Source of the DNA: JAQGMJ01 sp036271855
GTDB taxonomy: Bacteria; Pseudomonadota; Gammaproteobacteria; Burkholderiales; JAEUOS01
Reading direction: 5' to 3'
NCBI GenBank assembly: GCA_036271855.1
Contig: DATAZV010000334.1
Coordinates: 1-13,029 of the forward strand
DNA: 13,029 nucleotides
Part shown: piece by piece, positions 1 through 7,436 of the stretch
Layout: each line of letters begins with the position of its first letter
Position numbering within the stretch: position 1 is the first letter of the stretch
Notes under the pieces: generated by a model
Seen by the model: the letters and a program-made list of their open reading frames with translations, nothing else
Database searches by the model: none
Told to the model about the DNA's origin: nothing
Made by a program: the position numbers and the translations under genes

Positions 1-121
1 TGTAGTCATTGGCCAGCAGGTGGATTTCGGCCTGCGGCAGGTGCTCGCGCAGGTGCGCCAGCATCGGCGTCGTGAGCAACAGGTCGCCGATCTTGTCGCG
101 CTTGATGACCAGGATTTTCAT
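1..121 (-). CDS. GT9 glycosyltransferase (heptosyltransferase family), N-terminus only
   Basis: The first 40 residues of a protein that continues past the left edge. It opens MKILVIKRDKIGDLLLTTPM, the classic N-terminal beta-strand and nucleotide-sugar loop of ADP-heptose:LPS heptosyltransferase-type (GT9) enzymes, in which the Asp of the D-x-IGD motif (residue 9 here) lies near the active site. The family usually runs about 330-360 residues, so most of the gene is missing. The start ATG (119-121) overlaps the TGA of the upstream GT9 gene (118-120) as ATGA, which points to one operon and translational coupling. The expected role, by family, is adding heptose or a related sugar to the lipid A-core on the cytoplasmic face of the inner membrane. 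The exact acceptor cannot be judged from this fragment. Confidence 0.85.
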   Translation of the reverse strand, partial: MKILVIKRDKIGDLLLTTPMLAHLREHLPQAEIHLLANDY

Positions 122-1167
122 GCGGCGGCGCCGACTCGCACTCGCTCTTGCGCGGCGAGGTCGAACCCGCGCAGGGGACAGTCCATGGGTGTTTCTTCCA
201 GGGGCGTCGGGCCGGGCGTGGCGCAGTAATCGGCGATGGCCTGGTGCAGGCAGCGTGGCCGGGTACACGTCTTTTGCTCGCAATGGCTCTCGCCCAGCAC
301 CGCCAGGCGCACCTTGGTGACCGCCGGCTCTCCGGGCAGCACCGACTTGTAGGTCTGGGTCGGGCCAAAAAACACAGTGGCCGGGACGCCGATGGAGGTA
401 GCCATGTGGAACAGGCCGGTGTCGGTGCCGTACCAGGCGCGCAAGTGCATGTACTGATCGACCAGGTCGCGCAGGTCGGTAAAGCCGTACCACTCGCAAT
501 TTTCCGGCAAGGCCGTGCGCATCAGTTCGCGCGCAGCGTCGTCATCCGGGTTGACGAACACCCGTATCTTCGCCGCGGCATCCTGCTGCCGCAGTCGCGC
601 CAGCAGGATCAGCAACGCGGGGCCGTCGAAATTTCTGCGCACTTCATCGGAAAGCGGTGCCACGCCGATCACATCCGACCGGCCACCGGCAGCGGCCGCA
701 TAGCGCGCCGCCAGGCTGGGGATGGCCATGCGCATGGGCATCGGCACATCGGGCGCAAAAGCGTGAATCACGCTCATCGCTGGCTCGACATAGGTGGGAT
801 CGGCCGGCAATTCGCCCTGCTCGAATATTTCCGGCGCCGATTTTTTGTTCCACGCGATCTTGCGGCGCGCTCTCACCCAGCGACCGATGGCGGCAATCGG
901 CGCTCCCGAACCGAACAGGATGCCCAGCACATCGAATGCCGGCGCCGTAAACCGCAGCCAGAAAAGCTTGCAAAGCATGGCAATCCGGCTGTCGAAACCG
1001 ATCACCCGCAGGCCCGCTTCACCTTCGAGCAATTGCGCGTAGTTCCTGCGGGTCAGCAGGGTCACTTGGTCCTGCGGATGCGCGTCAATGTAGGCGCGCA
1101 CGGCGGCGTAGCTGATCAGGGTGTCGCCCAGCTTGCTGCGGATGACAAAAAGTATGCGGCGGGGCAT
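118..1167 (-). CDS. GT9 glycosyltransferase, heptosyltransferase family
   Basis: A 349-residue protein, normal length for GT9. The N-terminus reads MPRRILFVIRSKLGDTLISY, the GT9 first strand and GD loop. The C-terminal domain carries the family signature around residues 248-268 (TDTGLFHMA, then GVPATVFFGP), with Asp249, Gly251 and His254 in the donor-binding region. A cysteine-rich stretch follows at about 296-306 (Cys296, Cys301, Cys306), as in several heptosyltransferases. The open frame continues upstream to 1464, but that extension runs through the divergent promoter region and into the ligase gene on the other strand, and family homology starts at MPRR, so ATG at 1165-1167 is chosen. No good Shine-Dalgarno is visible. 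Its TGA overlaps the next GT9 start (ATGA). The probable job is LPS core assembly. The first motif lacks the usual D-x-IGD (it reads S-K-LGD), so the acceptor or donor may differ from WaaC or WaaF. Confidence 0.85.
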   Translation of the reverse strand: MPRRILFVIRSKLGDTLISYAAVRAYIDAHPQDQVTLLTRRNYAQLLEGEAGLRVIGFDSRIAMLCKLFWLRFTAPAFDVLGILFGSGAPIAAIGRWVRARRKIAWNKKSAPEIFEQGELPADPTYVEPAMSVIHAFAPDVPMPMRMAIPSLAARYAAAAGGRSDVIGVAPLSDEVRRNFDGPALLILLARLRQQDAAAKIRVFVNPDDDAARELMRTALPENCEWYGFTDLRDLVDQYMHLRAWYGTDTGLFHMATSIGVPATVFFGPTQTYKSVLPGEPAVTKVRLAVLGESHCEQKTCTRPRCLHQAIADYCATPGPTPLEETPMDCPLRGFDLAAQERVRVGAAA

Positions 1168-1279
1168 GAAGGCTGCCCGCGGTTGGGGCGAAAGTTGGGA
1201 CGAAAATGCCGGTAGGCAACCCGTATAATACTCCCCTCCCTCCCGCGGAAAGCCTGCGGACAGCCCTGGATGTGTCCCG
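1168..1279. promoter_or_regulatory. Divergent promoter region between the GT9 operon and the ligase operon
   Basis: A 112-bp gap between divergent genes. It holds a perfect -10 hexamer TATAAT on the plus strand at 1224-1229, inside a near-palindrome GTATAATAC (1223-1231) that reads TATTAT on the minus strand, so one AT-rich spot could serve both directions. No consensus -35 lies 16-18 bp upstream on the plus strand; that place is occupied by the end of a tandem 12-bp direct repeat (1182-1205). The -10 match is seen directly. Promoter activity, and the possibility of activator dependence, are inferred. Confidence 0.5.
1182..1205 (+). repeat. Tandem 12-bp direct repeat, 11 of 12 identical
   Basis: Two adjacent copies: GTTGGGGCGAAA at 1182-1193 and GTTGGGACGAAA at 1194-1205. 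The second copy ends 18 bp before the TATAAT at 1224, so the pair covers and precedes the -35 position of the ligase-operon promoter. It also lies between that -10 and the start of the opposite GT9 gene. The arrangement resembles a regulator-binding pair, but no regulator gene is nearby and no known operator is recognised. Confidence 0.6.
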
Positions 1280-2572
1280 ATGATGCCGAAATTCTGGCGT
1301 GAATGGCAGCGCCCCGTCGAACTCTCGCTGTTGCTGGCGTTCGTTTTTTTCCTGCCGCTGCGCGAGGCGCCGAAGAATATTTTCTGGGCGCTATACGTCA
1401 TCACCTGGGTGGTGAACCGGGTGCGCGCGCGCGATTTCGGCGGGCGCTGGGACAACTGGGACACGCTTTCACTGCTGTGGATAGTCGCCGGCTACCTGGC
1501 AGCCATTTTCGCCGGGATTCATCGCGGCGATGGCAACGAGGTGGCGGCGGTCAACGACCTGGTGAAATACGTTTCGCTGCTGTGGTGCCTGCGCCGCGCG
1601 CGCTATACGCGCAACGAGGCGCTGACCCTGCTGGCGGCGCTGGTGGCCTCCTGCGTGCTGGCGGAAGTCGAGGCGCTGTGGAACTGGCTGGTGGTGCACA
1701 AGCGCCACGCGCTGGAACTCAAATCGGTCGGCCAGGTGAACCATAGCGCGATTTACATGACGATCTGCTTCGGCATCGACGTGGCGCTGACGCTGGTCTA
1801 CTGGCGCGCGCTGGAGCGGCGCTGGCGCGCCCTGCTGGTGGCAGGCGGGCTGCTGATGCTGATCGGCCTGTTCCTCACCGGCAGCCGCGCCGCCGCCGGC
1901 GCCGCCATATTGCTGATCTGCATGCTGGCGTTCCTGTGCGCGCGCCTGCTCGGCCTGGGGCGCGCCGCCTGGGCCGGCGCGCTGCTGGTGGTGGCGGCGG
2001 GCCTGCTGATCGGCGGCACCAAGTCGCTGCAGCGGCAGATCGAAAACACCGAAGAAAACAACATGCTGACCGAGCGCGACCTGATCTGGAATCGCGGCCT
2101 GGTCGCCTGGCGCGCCAGCCCCTGGTTCGGCCTGGGGCCGGACAACTACAGCCAGATCACCGAGCGCGATTTGCGCACCCAGCTGGCGCTCGAGGGCAAG
2201 CCATACAATCCGCGCGAATACGCGGCGGCGCCGCATGCGCACAACCTGTACATCAACCAGCTGGTCGAGCGCGGCATTGTCGGCCTCACCGCGCTGCTGG
2301 CGGTACTCGGGGCCTGGGGCCTGGCCCTGTGGCGCTACCGGCCGCGGACGGGAATCGATGCGGCGGAGATGGTGTTGTGGTGCGCCAGTTTCTCCGGCTG
2401 GATGGTGACGGTGCTGATCGGCATGGTCAACACCACCCTGCATCATGAACATGCCCTGCTGGCGCTGATGACCCTGGGCCTGTGGCTGCCGCTGGCACGC
2501 GCGCAGTCGCGGGCCACGCAGGGCGCCGATCGAACCCTGCATGCCGGTGAGGCACTCGCCGCCGGTCGATGA
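1280..2572 (+). CDS. O-antigen ligase/polymerase family membrane protein (Wzy_C)
   Basis: A 430-residue polytopic inner-membrane protein with roughly ten hydrophobic segments. The family signature LTGSRAAAG is at about 199-207. A large periplasmic loop follows (about 247-330) with IWNRGLVAW, SPWFGLGPDNY and HAHNLYINQLVERGIVGL. Arg203, Arg266/Arg272 and His319/His321 match the Arg/His pattern needed in WaaL-type ligases. By family it acts on undecaprenyl-pyrophosphate-linked glycans, either joining O-antigen to lipid A-core (WaaL) or polymerising O-units (Wzy). Sequence alone does not separate these well; the GT9 core genes around it favour ligase. ATG at 1280 is followed by a second ATG at 1283; only a weak GGA lies upstream. 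Its TGA overlaps the next gene's ATG (2569-2572), making it the first gene of an operon. The last 25 residues or so are hydrophilic and look like a poorly conserved tail. Confidence 0.88.
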   Translation: MMPKFWREWQRPVELSLLLAFVFFLPLREAPKNIFWALYVITWVVNRVRARDFGGRWDNWDTLSLLWIVAGYLAAIFAGIHRGDGNEVAAVNDLVKYVSLLWCLRRARYTRNEALTLLAALVASCVLAEVEALWNWLVVHKRHALELKSVGQVNHSAIYMTICFGIDVALTLVYWRALERRWRALLVAGGLLMLIGLFLTGSRAAAGAAILLICMLAFLCARLLGLGRAAWAGALLVVAAGLLIGGTKSLQRQIENTEENNMLTERDLIWNRGLVAWRASPWFGLGPDNYSQITERDLRTQLALEGKPYNPREYAAAPHAHNLYINQLVERGIVGLTALLAVLGAWGLALWRYRPRTGIDAAEMVLWCASFSGWMVTVLIGMVNTTLHHEHALLALMTLGLWLPLARAQSRATQGADRTLHAGEALAAGR

Positions 2573-3591
2573 GCGAATACCGGCGCATCCTGGTGGTTCG
2601 CCGCGACAACATCGGCGACCTGGTGCTGACCACGCCGCTGATCCACGCCCTGCGCCAACGCTTTCCCGATGCCTGGATCGGTGCCCTGACCAACGGCTAC
2701 AACGCCCCGGTGCTCGCCGGCAATCCGGACCTGAACGGGATTTACACCTACGACAAGGCCAAGCACCGCCCGGACCGCTCGCGCCTGGCTGCGGCGGCGG
2801 GCACGGCACGCCTGCTGCTGCGGCTGCGCCGCCTGCGCGTCGATCTGGCGATCATCGCCGCGCCCGGCTACCAGCGCCAGGCCAGCAACTTGGTGCGCTG
2901 GATTGCCGCCAACGAGGTACTGGGCTTTGCCCCTCCGGCCGGCGATCGCCGCATCACCCTGCCGGTCGCGTATGGTGACGGCGCCGCGCTGCACGCGGCC
3001 GAGGACGTATTCCGCCTGCTGGCGCCATTGGGTGTGCACGGCAGCCCGGGGCCATGCCGGATCACGGTCGACCCGCTGGCGCTGGCGGCGATGCGCGCGC
3101 GCCTGGCAGGCGTACAACGGCCGCTGGTGGCGCTGCATATCAGCGCGCGGCGTGCGCGCCAGCAATGGCCGGCTCAGCGCTTCGCAGAGGTGATCGCCGC
3201 GCTGAACCGTGGCGGCGCGGCAGTGATGCTGTTGTGGGCGCCGGGTGCCGCTGACGACCCACGCCACCCCGGCGACGACGTCAAGGCCCAGGCGGTGCGC
3301 GAGCTTGCCGGCGCGGCCGCCACGCTGATTCCGGTGCCCACCACCAGCCTGGCGGAACTTGCCGCCACGCTTGCCTGCGCCGACCTGATGGTCTGTGCCG
3401 ATGGCGGCGCGATGCATGTGGCGGCGGCCGTCGGCACGCCGGTGGTCGCCATGTTCGGCGATTCCCCACCACATCGCTGGCACCCCTGGGGGGTCAGCCA
3501 TCGGGTGGTGGCAGCACCGGACGGCGACATGGCGCACCTCGAAGCCGCACCGGTGATCGAGGCCGCGCAAGCACTGCTGGCTGCCGGCTGA
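2569..3591 (+). CDS. GT9 glycosyltransferase, heptosyltransferase family
   Basis: A 340-residue protein with both halves of the GT9 fold. The N-terminus has RRILVVRRDNIGDLVLTTP (Asp13, Gly16, Asp17) and the C-terminal half has the donor-site signature ADGGAMHVAAAVGTPVVAMFG at about 277-297 (Asp278, His283). A strand-loop with HISARRARQQWP at about 190-201 sits where other members have the motif ending in K-x-WP. It overlaps the ligase stop by 4 nt (ATGA), so it should be translationally coupled, and the sugar reductase follows after 4 nt. The expected activity is transfer of a heptose or similar sugar onto LPS core or an outer-core acceptor in the cytoplasm. It differs clearly from the two GT9 genes on the left, so it is not a recent duplicate. 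Donor and acceptor are unknown. Confidence 0.87.
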   Translation: MSEYRRILVVRRDNIGDLVLTTPLIHALRQRFPDAWIGALTNGYNAPVLAGNPDLNGIYTYDKAKHRPDRSRLAAAAGTARLLLRLRRLRVDLAIIAAPGYQRQASNLVRWIAANEVLGFAPPAGDRRITLPVAYGDGAALHAAEDVFRLLAPLGVHGSPGPCRITVDPLALAAMRARLAGVQRPLVALHISARRARQQWPAQRFAEVIAALNRGGAAVMLLWAPGAADDPRHPGDDVKAQAVRELAGAAATLIPVPTTSLAELAATLACADLMVCADGGAMHVAAAVGTPVVAMFGDSPPHRWHPWGVSHRVVAAPDGDMAHLEAAPVIEAAQALLAAG

Positions 3592-3595
3592 AATC

Positions 3596-4561
3596 ATGGA
3601 CGTCGTCGTCTCCGGCGCCAACGGCTTCATCGGCCAGAGCATCTGTGCCGCGTTGCTGGCCTGCGGCGACCAGGTCACGGCGGTCATACGCCAACCCACC
3701 GCCCGGCAGGCACTGCCCGCCGGTGCCCTGCCCCTGCTGCTGCAAGAGCCCGCGAACGAAACGCTGTTGCGCGAACACTTGCCGCCGGCACAGTGCCTGG
3801 TGCATGCCGCCGGCAACGCCAGCTTGCGTGGCGCTTCGCGCCATGACAACAACGCGCAATCCGAAGTGAAGCTGGCGCGGGCGCTGGCACGCACCGCCGC
3901 CGCGCGTGGCTACCGGCGCTTTGTATTCATCAGCTCGGTGGCGGTGCTGGGCACTTCCGACGGCGGGACGCCGTTTACCGAAGCCGCTGCGGTGGCACCC
4001 GGCTGGCCCTATGCGCGAGTCAAGTTCGAGGCCGAGCAGGCCGTGCTGGAAGTCGGCGCAGCCAGCGAGATGGAAACGGTGATCCTGCGGCCGCCGATGG
4101 TTTACGGCCCCGGCAATCGCGGCAACTTTCCGCGCCTGGTGCGCTGGGTGGCTTCGGGCATGCCGCTGCCGCTCAAGCTGGCGCAGAATGCGCGCAGCTA
4201 CATCTACGTCGGCAATCTCGCTGACGCCGCCGCCTTGTGCGCGCGCCACCCAGGCGTCGCCAATCGGCTGTTTTTACTGGCGGATGCACGCGACTGGTCC
4301 ACCCTCGACCTGGTGCGCGTGATTGCACGTGAAGCGCAGTGCCCGGCACGCCTGTGGCCCGCGCCCCTCGGGCTGTTGCGTGCAATGGGGCAGGCTACCG
4401 GCAGATCGCAAGAGGTTGGCAGCCTGATCAATTCGCGGCGCATCGATGCGGCACTGATCCACGCGGCGACCGGTTGGGTGCCGCCCCATGAGGCCGGGGA
4501 ATGCCTGGCGCGCACGGTGCGCTGGTGCTTGGAAAACCCGGTACCCGGGCCGACGCCCTAG
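3596..4561 (+). CDS. SDR-family nucleotide-sugar epimerase/4-ketoreductase, WbpV/WbpK-like
   Basis: A 321-residue extended short-chain dehydrogenase. The NAD(P)-binding GANGFIG is at residues 7-13. The catalytic set is Ser113/Ser114 in FISSVAVLG, and Tyr139 with Lys143 in YARVK. The substrate-site strand ILRPPMVYGPGNRGNFPRL follows at about 163-181. In gene families of this type beside WbpL/WbpM, the enzyme reduces UDP-4-keto-6-deoxy-D-GlcNAc to UDP-QuiNAc (WbpV) or UDP-FucNAc (WbpK). That role is inferred from similarity and context, and a generic UDP-hexose 4-epimerase remains possible. It starts 4 nt after the GT9 stop with no clear Shine-Dalgarno, so coupling with the gene upstream is likely. 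Its stop TAG (4559-4561) shares the CTAG palindrome with the stop of the convergent WbpM-like gene. Confidence 0.85.
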   Translation: MDVVVSGANGFIGQSICAALLACGDQVTAVIRQPTARQALPAGALPLLLQEPANETLLREHLPPAQCLVHAAGNASLRGASRHDNNAQSEVKLARALARTAAARGYRRFVFISSVAVLGTSDGGTPFTEAAAVAPGWPYARVKFEAEQAVLEVGAASEMETVILRPPMVYGPGNRGNFPRLVRWVASGMPLPLKLAQNARSYIYVGNLADAAALCARHPGVANRLFLLADARDWSTLDLVRVIAREAQCPARLWPAPLGLLRAMGQATGRSQEVGSLINSRRIDAALIHAATGWVPPHEAGECLARTVRWCLENPVPGPTP

Positions 4562-6402
4562 CCGGGACGGTATTCCGGAACGCGCTGCCTGAGTTGCGCC
4601 TTGACGACGTCGGTGGATACTGGCGCCGAGGCGAGCCAGGCGAGCAATTCCTCGCGCCAGGCGCCGTCGGGCACGCCCGAAGGTTTGGCGATGCGTAACT
4701 TCGCATGCGGGGTGGGCAGGGTAGTCTCGCTGTCGGCCAGCAGTTCTTCAAACAGCTTTTCGCCCGGGCGCAGGCCGGTGAATTCAATGCGGATTTCTTC
4801 CAGCGAAAGACCGGAAAGCCGGATCATTTCCCGCGCCAGGTCGGCGATTTTCACCGGCTCGCCCATGTCGAGGACAAAGATCTCGCCACCCTTACCCATC
4901 AGCCCGGCCTGCAGCACCAGTTGCGCCGCCTCGGGAATCGACATGAAGTAGCGCACGATTTCCGGGTGGGTGACGGTGACCGGGCCGCCGCGGGCGATCT
5001 GCTCGCGGAATTTCGGGATCACGCTGCCGGTGGAACCCAGCACATTGCCGAAGCGCACCATCACAAAACGGGTGGCGCCCGCATTGTCGTGACCGGCGTC
5101 CAGGCTCTGGCAGACCAGTTCGGCCAGGCGCTTGGAAGCGCCCATCACGTTGGTCGGGTTGACCGCCTTGTCGGTGGAGATCAGGCCGAACTTCGGCACC
5201 CCCGCGGCGATCGCCGCCTGCCCCACGGTAAGCGTGCCCAGCACATTGTTGCGCAGGGCCTCCCAGGCGTTGGCGTCTTCCATCAGGGGTACGTGCTTGT
5301 AGGCGGCGGCGTGGAACACCACGGCCGGGCGGTATTGCGCCAGTACATCGCGCATGCGCGTGGCATCGCGCACGTCGCCGATCACGCATTCGATCGCCAG
5401 TTGCGGCGTGTTGTGACGCAACTCCTGCTCGATGGTGTAGAGGGCGAATTCGCCGTTTTCCAGCAGCACCAGCCGGCGCGGAGCGAAGCGGGCGATCTGC
5501 CGCGCCAGCTCCGAGCCGATCGAGCCGCCGGCGCCGGTCACCAGCACCGTCTGGCCAGTGAGCAGGGCTTTCAGGCCGTCGGCATCCAGCACCACGGGGT
5601 CGCGGCCAAGCAGATCGTCGAGCTCGACCTGGCGGATCGCCGAGACCTGCACCTTGCCGCTGATCAGGTCTTCGGTGGAAGGAATGGTCATCACCTTGAT
5701 GCCGGCGGCGCGGGCCGCCTCGACGATGCGGCGGCGCTCGCGATGGGTCGCTTCCGGCAAGGCAATGATGGCATGGGTGGCGGCGAGTTCACCGGCAACG
5801 TTCTTCAGTTCGCCTACCGCACCGGCGACCCTGACGTCCTGCACCAGGCGGCCTTTCATCGCCGGGGCGTCGTCAATCAGGCCGACCACGCGCCAGTCGG
5901 CCGAACGCGTCAGCTCGCGCACCAGGGTGATGGCGGCATCGCCGGTGCCGATCACCAGCACCGGCGCGCCCTGGCCTTGCACCGCGCCGAACTGCTTGTG
6001 CTCCTTCCAGGAGCGGTAGGCGAGGCGGTTGCCGCCCATCACCAGCAGCAGCAGGATAGGCTCCAGCAGCATGACCGAGCGCGGCACGCCGATGTTCAGG
6101 CCGAGGATCATCAGCGCGAACGGCCCGGCCGCCGCACCGGCGGCGACGGCGTAGAGGATGCGCCTCAAGTCCGGCAGCGAGGCATAGCGCCAGACGCCGC
6201 GATACAGGCCGAAGTACTGATAGGCCGCAGCCTGGATCGGAATGCAGACCAGCATCGCCTTTGCCATGCCGGGGACATAGTAGTCCGGAATTTCCAGGTT
6301 CAGGCGCAGCCAGTAAGCGATCAGCCAGGCCAGTACCGCCGCCAGCACGTCGTGGGTAAACGCGAGCAGCGGCAAGGTGTGAAGGCGCAGGAATTGCCGC
6401 AT
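4558..6402 (-). CDS. wbpM: WbpM-like UDP-GlcNAc 4,6-dehydratase (polysaccharide biosynthesis protein, inner membrane)
   Basis: A 614-residue protein. Four hydrophobic segments fill about residues 10-125 and anchor it in the membrane. A CoA-binding-like/Rossmann domain begins at VIGTGDAA (about 150), and a C-terminal SDR domain begins at TGAGGSIGSELA (289-300). The catalytic region has STDKAVNP (409-416) followed by Met420 and Lys424: the M-x-x-x-K arrangement replaces the usual Y-x-x-x-K, which is the hallmark of WbpM/large 4,6-dehydratases. The reaction is conversion of UDP-GlcNAc to UDP-4-keto-6-deoxy-GlcNAc, precursor of QuiNAc/FucNAc-type sugars. The frame stays open upstream to 7077, but that is read-through into the WbpL-like gene in another frame; ATG at 6400-6402 begins the conserved membrane domain. 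It lies 2 nt after the WbpL-like stop, as the last gene of a minus-strand operon. It meets the SDR gene tail to tail. Confidence 0.93.
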   Translation of the reverse strand: MRQFLRLHTLPLLAFTHDVLAAVLAWLIAYWLRLNLEIPDYYVPGMAKAMLVCIPIQAAAYQYFGLYRGVWRYASLPDLRRILYAVAAGAAAGPFALMILGLNIGVPRSVMLLEPILLLLVMGGNRLAYRSWKEHKQFGAVQGQGAPVLVIGTGDAAITLVRELTRSADWRVVGLIDDAPAMKGRLVQDVRVAGAVGELKNVAGELAATHAIIALPEATHRERRRIVEAARAAGIKVMTIPSTEDLISGKVQVSAIRQVELDDLLGRDPVVLDADGLKALLTGQTVLVTGAGGSIGSELARQIARFAPRRLVLLENGEFALYTIEQELRHNTPQLAIECVIGDVRDATRMRDVLAQYRPAVVFHAAAYKHVPLMEDANAWEALRNNVLGTLTVGQAAIAAGVPKFGLISTDKAVNPTNVMGASKRLAELVCQSLDAGHDNAGATRFVMVRFGNVLGSTGSVIPKFREQIARGGPVTVTHPEIVRYFMSIPEAAQLVLQAGLMGKGGEIFVLDMGEPVKIADLAREMIRLSGLSLEEIRIEFTGLRPGEKLFEELLADSETTLPTPHAKLRIAKPSGVPDGAWREELLAWLASAPVSTDVVKAQLRQRVPEYRPG

Positions 6403-6404
6403 GC

Positions 6405-7436
6405 TCAGGAGGGTTGTCCGGTTGGTGATTGTGTTTGTTGTATTTGTGCGCGGCGCCAGGCGGCATCGACCAGCAGCGCGAGAACCACGAACAACAACCC
6501 GATTGTCGCAAATATCAGTGCCAGGCAGGCCGGCGAGGCTTCCAGCGCCCACAGGGCACCGGCGCCGCACAATGCCATCAGCGCGTAGGCGGCGCCGGCC
6601 AGTTGCGCATGGCTCCAGCCCATGCGCACCAGGCGCTGGTAATAATGTTCGCGGTGCGCTTCCCAGAAGCGCTCGCGCCGCAGCATGCGCCGGATCACGG
6701 TGACGCTGCCATCGAGGGCGAAGGGCGCGAACGCCAGCAAGGGAAACCAGCAGGACCAGTGGCCGGCCACCCAGCCCTGCACGCCGATGGCCGCTGCCAG
6801 GAAACCCAGCGGCACGGAACCGGCATCGCCCATGAATATTTTCCCGCGCAGGTTGAAGCACAGGAATCCGGCCGCCGCCGCGGCGAGCGCTAAACACAGG
6901 GCCGCCAGGGCAGGGTCGCCGGCACCCGCACTCAGACCGATGCCGGAGAGTGCCAGGCCATAAGCACCAAAGCCGAACACGGTCATGCCGCCGGCCAGGC
7001 CGTTGGCGCCATCCATGAAATTGTAAAGGTTGGCAAAACCCGCCACGCCGATCACCAGGACCGGCACCCAGACCCATGCAACGCCGCCGCCGGCCAGCGC
7101 CAGGAACAGTACGAACCAGAGGGCCGCCAGCAGATGCACCGGCAGGCGTACCCGCACCGGCAGGCTATGACGGTCGTCAAGCAGCGAAAGCAGGACCAGG
7201 AGCAGCACCGGGGCGCCAATCTGCCAGAGCGGCAGCCGGCCGCCCGTTGCGCTGATCAGCACCGCGGCGGCGAGGGCGCCGGCCATGATCGCCAGCCCAC
7301 CGGTGCGCGGCACCACGCCGCTGTGCAGCGAGCGTTCATTCGGCTCATCGAGCGCCCAATGCCAGCGCGTTTTGAGCAGCAGGGCCGTCAGCGCGACGGC
7401 CACCGCGAACGCGCAGGCAGGCGCTATCAGCAGCAT
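6405..7436 (-). CDS. wbpL: WbpL/WecA-like undecaprenyl-phosphate glycosyl-1-phosphate transferase (MraY family)
   Basis: A 343-residue polytopic membrane enzyme of the GT4-phosphotransferase family (MraY/WecA/WbpL). Visible motifs are DEPNERSLH (30-38) with PRTGGLA just after, the Asp-Asp pair at 87-88, NLYNFMDGANGL (136-147), FMGDAGS (201-207), and a cytoplasmic His/Arg loop AHREHYYQRL (260-269). These form the Mg2+, nucleotide and lipid-phosphate sites. It should transfer a HexNAc-phosphate (QuiNAc or FucNAc, judging by WbpM beside it) from the UDP-sugar to undecaprenyl phosphate and so start O-unit synthesis on the inner leaflet. ATG at 7436 overlaps the GT4 stop as TGATG. A GTG three bases earlier (7439) is an equally possible start and sits better spaced from an upstream AAGG. 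About ten or eleven hydrophobic helices are apparent. Confidence 0.9.
   Translation of the reverse strand: MLLIAPACAFAVAVALTALLLKTRWHWALDEPNERSLHSGVVPRTGGLAIMAGALAAAVLISATGGRLPLWQIGAPVLLLVLLSLLDDRHSLPVRVRLPVHLLAALWFVLFLALAGGGVAWVWVPVLVIGVAGFANLYNFMDGANGLAGGMTVFGFGAYGLALSGIGLSAGAGDPALAALCLALAAAAAGFLCFNLRGKIFMGDAGSVPLGFLAAAIGVQGWVAGHWSCWFPLLAFAPFALDGSVTVIRRMLRRERFWEAHREHYYQRLVRMGWSHAQLAGAAYALMALCGAGALWALEASPACLALIFATIGLLFVVLALLVDAAWRRAQIQQTQSPTGQPS

Noticed and set aside
1208..1215. GCCGGTAG, one mismatch from the ops element GGCGGTAG used for RfaH recruitment in O-antigen operons
   Set aside because: It lies upstream of the -10 of the ligase operon, so it would not be transcribed in the needed direction, and a single 7/8 match is weak.
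1168..1464. Upstream extension of the GT9 frame, adding about 99 residues
   Set aside because: It crosses the divergent promoter region and the start of the ligase gene; GT9 homology begins at MPRR (1167).
1469..2809. 446-codon minus-strand open frame under the ligase gene
   Set aside because: Antisense to a clear Wzy_C protein and a GT9 start; low-complexity Gln/Arg/His composition, no motifs.
2443..3894. 483-codon minus-strand open frame
   Set aside because: Shadow of the GT9 gene and the SDR reductase gene on the plus strand; composition unlike a real protein.
4705..6588. Long open frame (627 codons) on the plus strand
   Set aside because: It lies antisense to the WbpM-like gene and the end of the WbpL-like gene. 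It has no family motifs and is rich in His, Arg, Gln and Ala, typical of a frame opposite a GC-rich gene.
6403..7077. In-frame extension of the WbpM-like protein upstream, suggesting a fusion
   Set aside because: The extension reads through the WbpL-like gene in a different frame and has no domain; the membrane domain of WbpM begins at ATG 6402.
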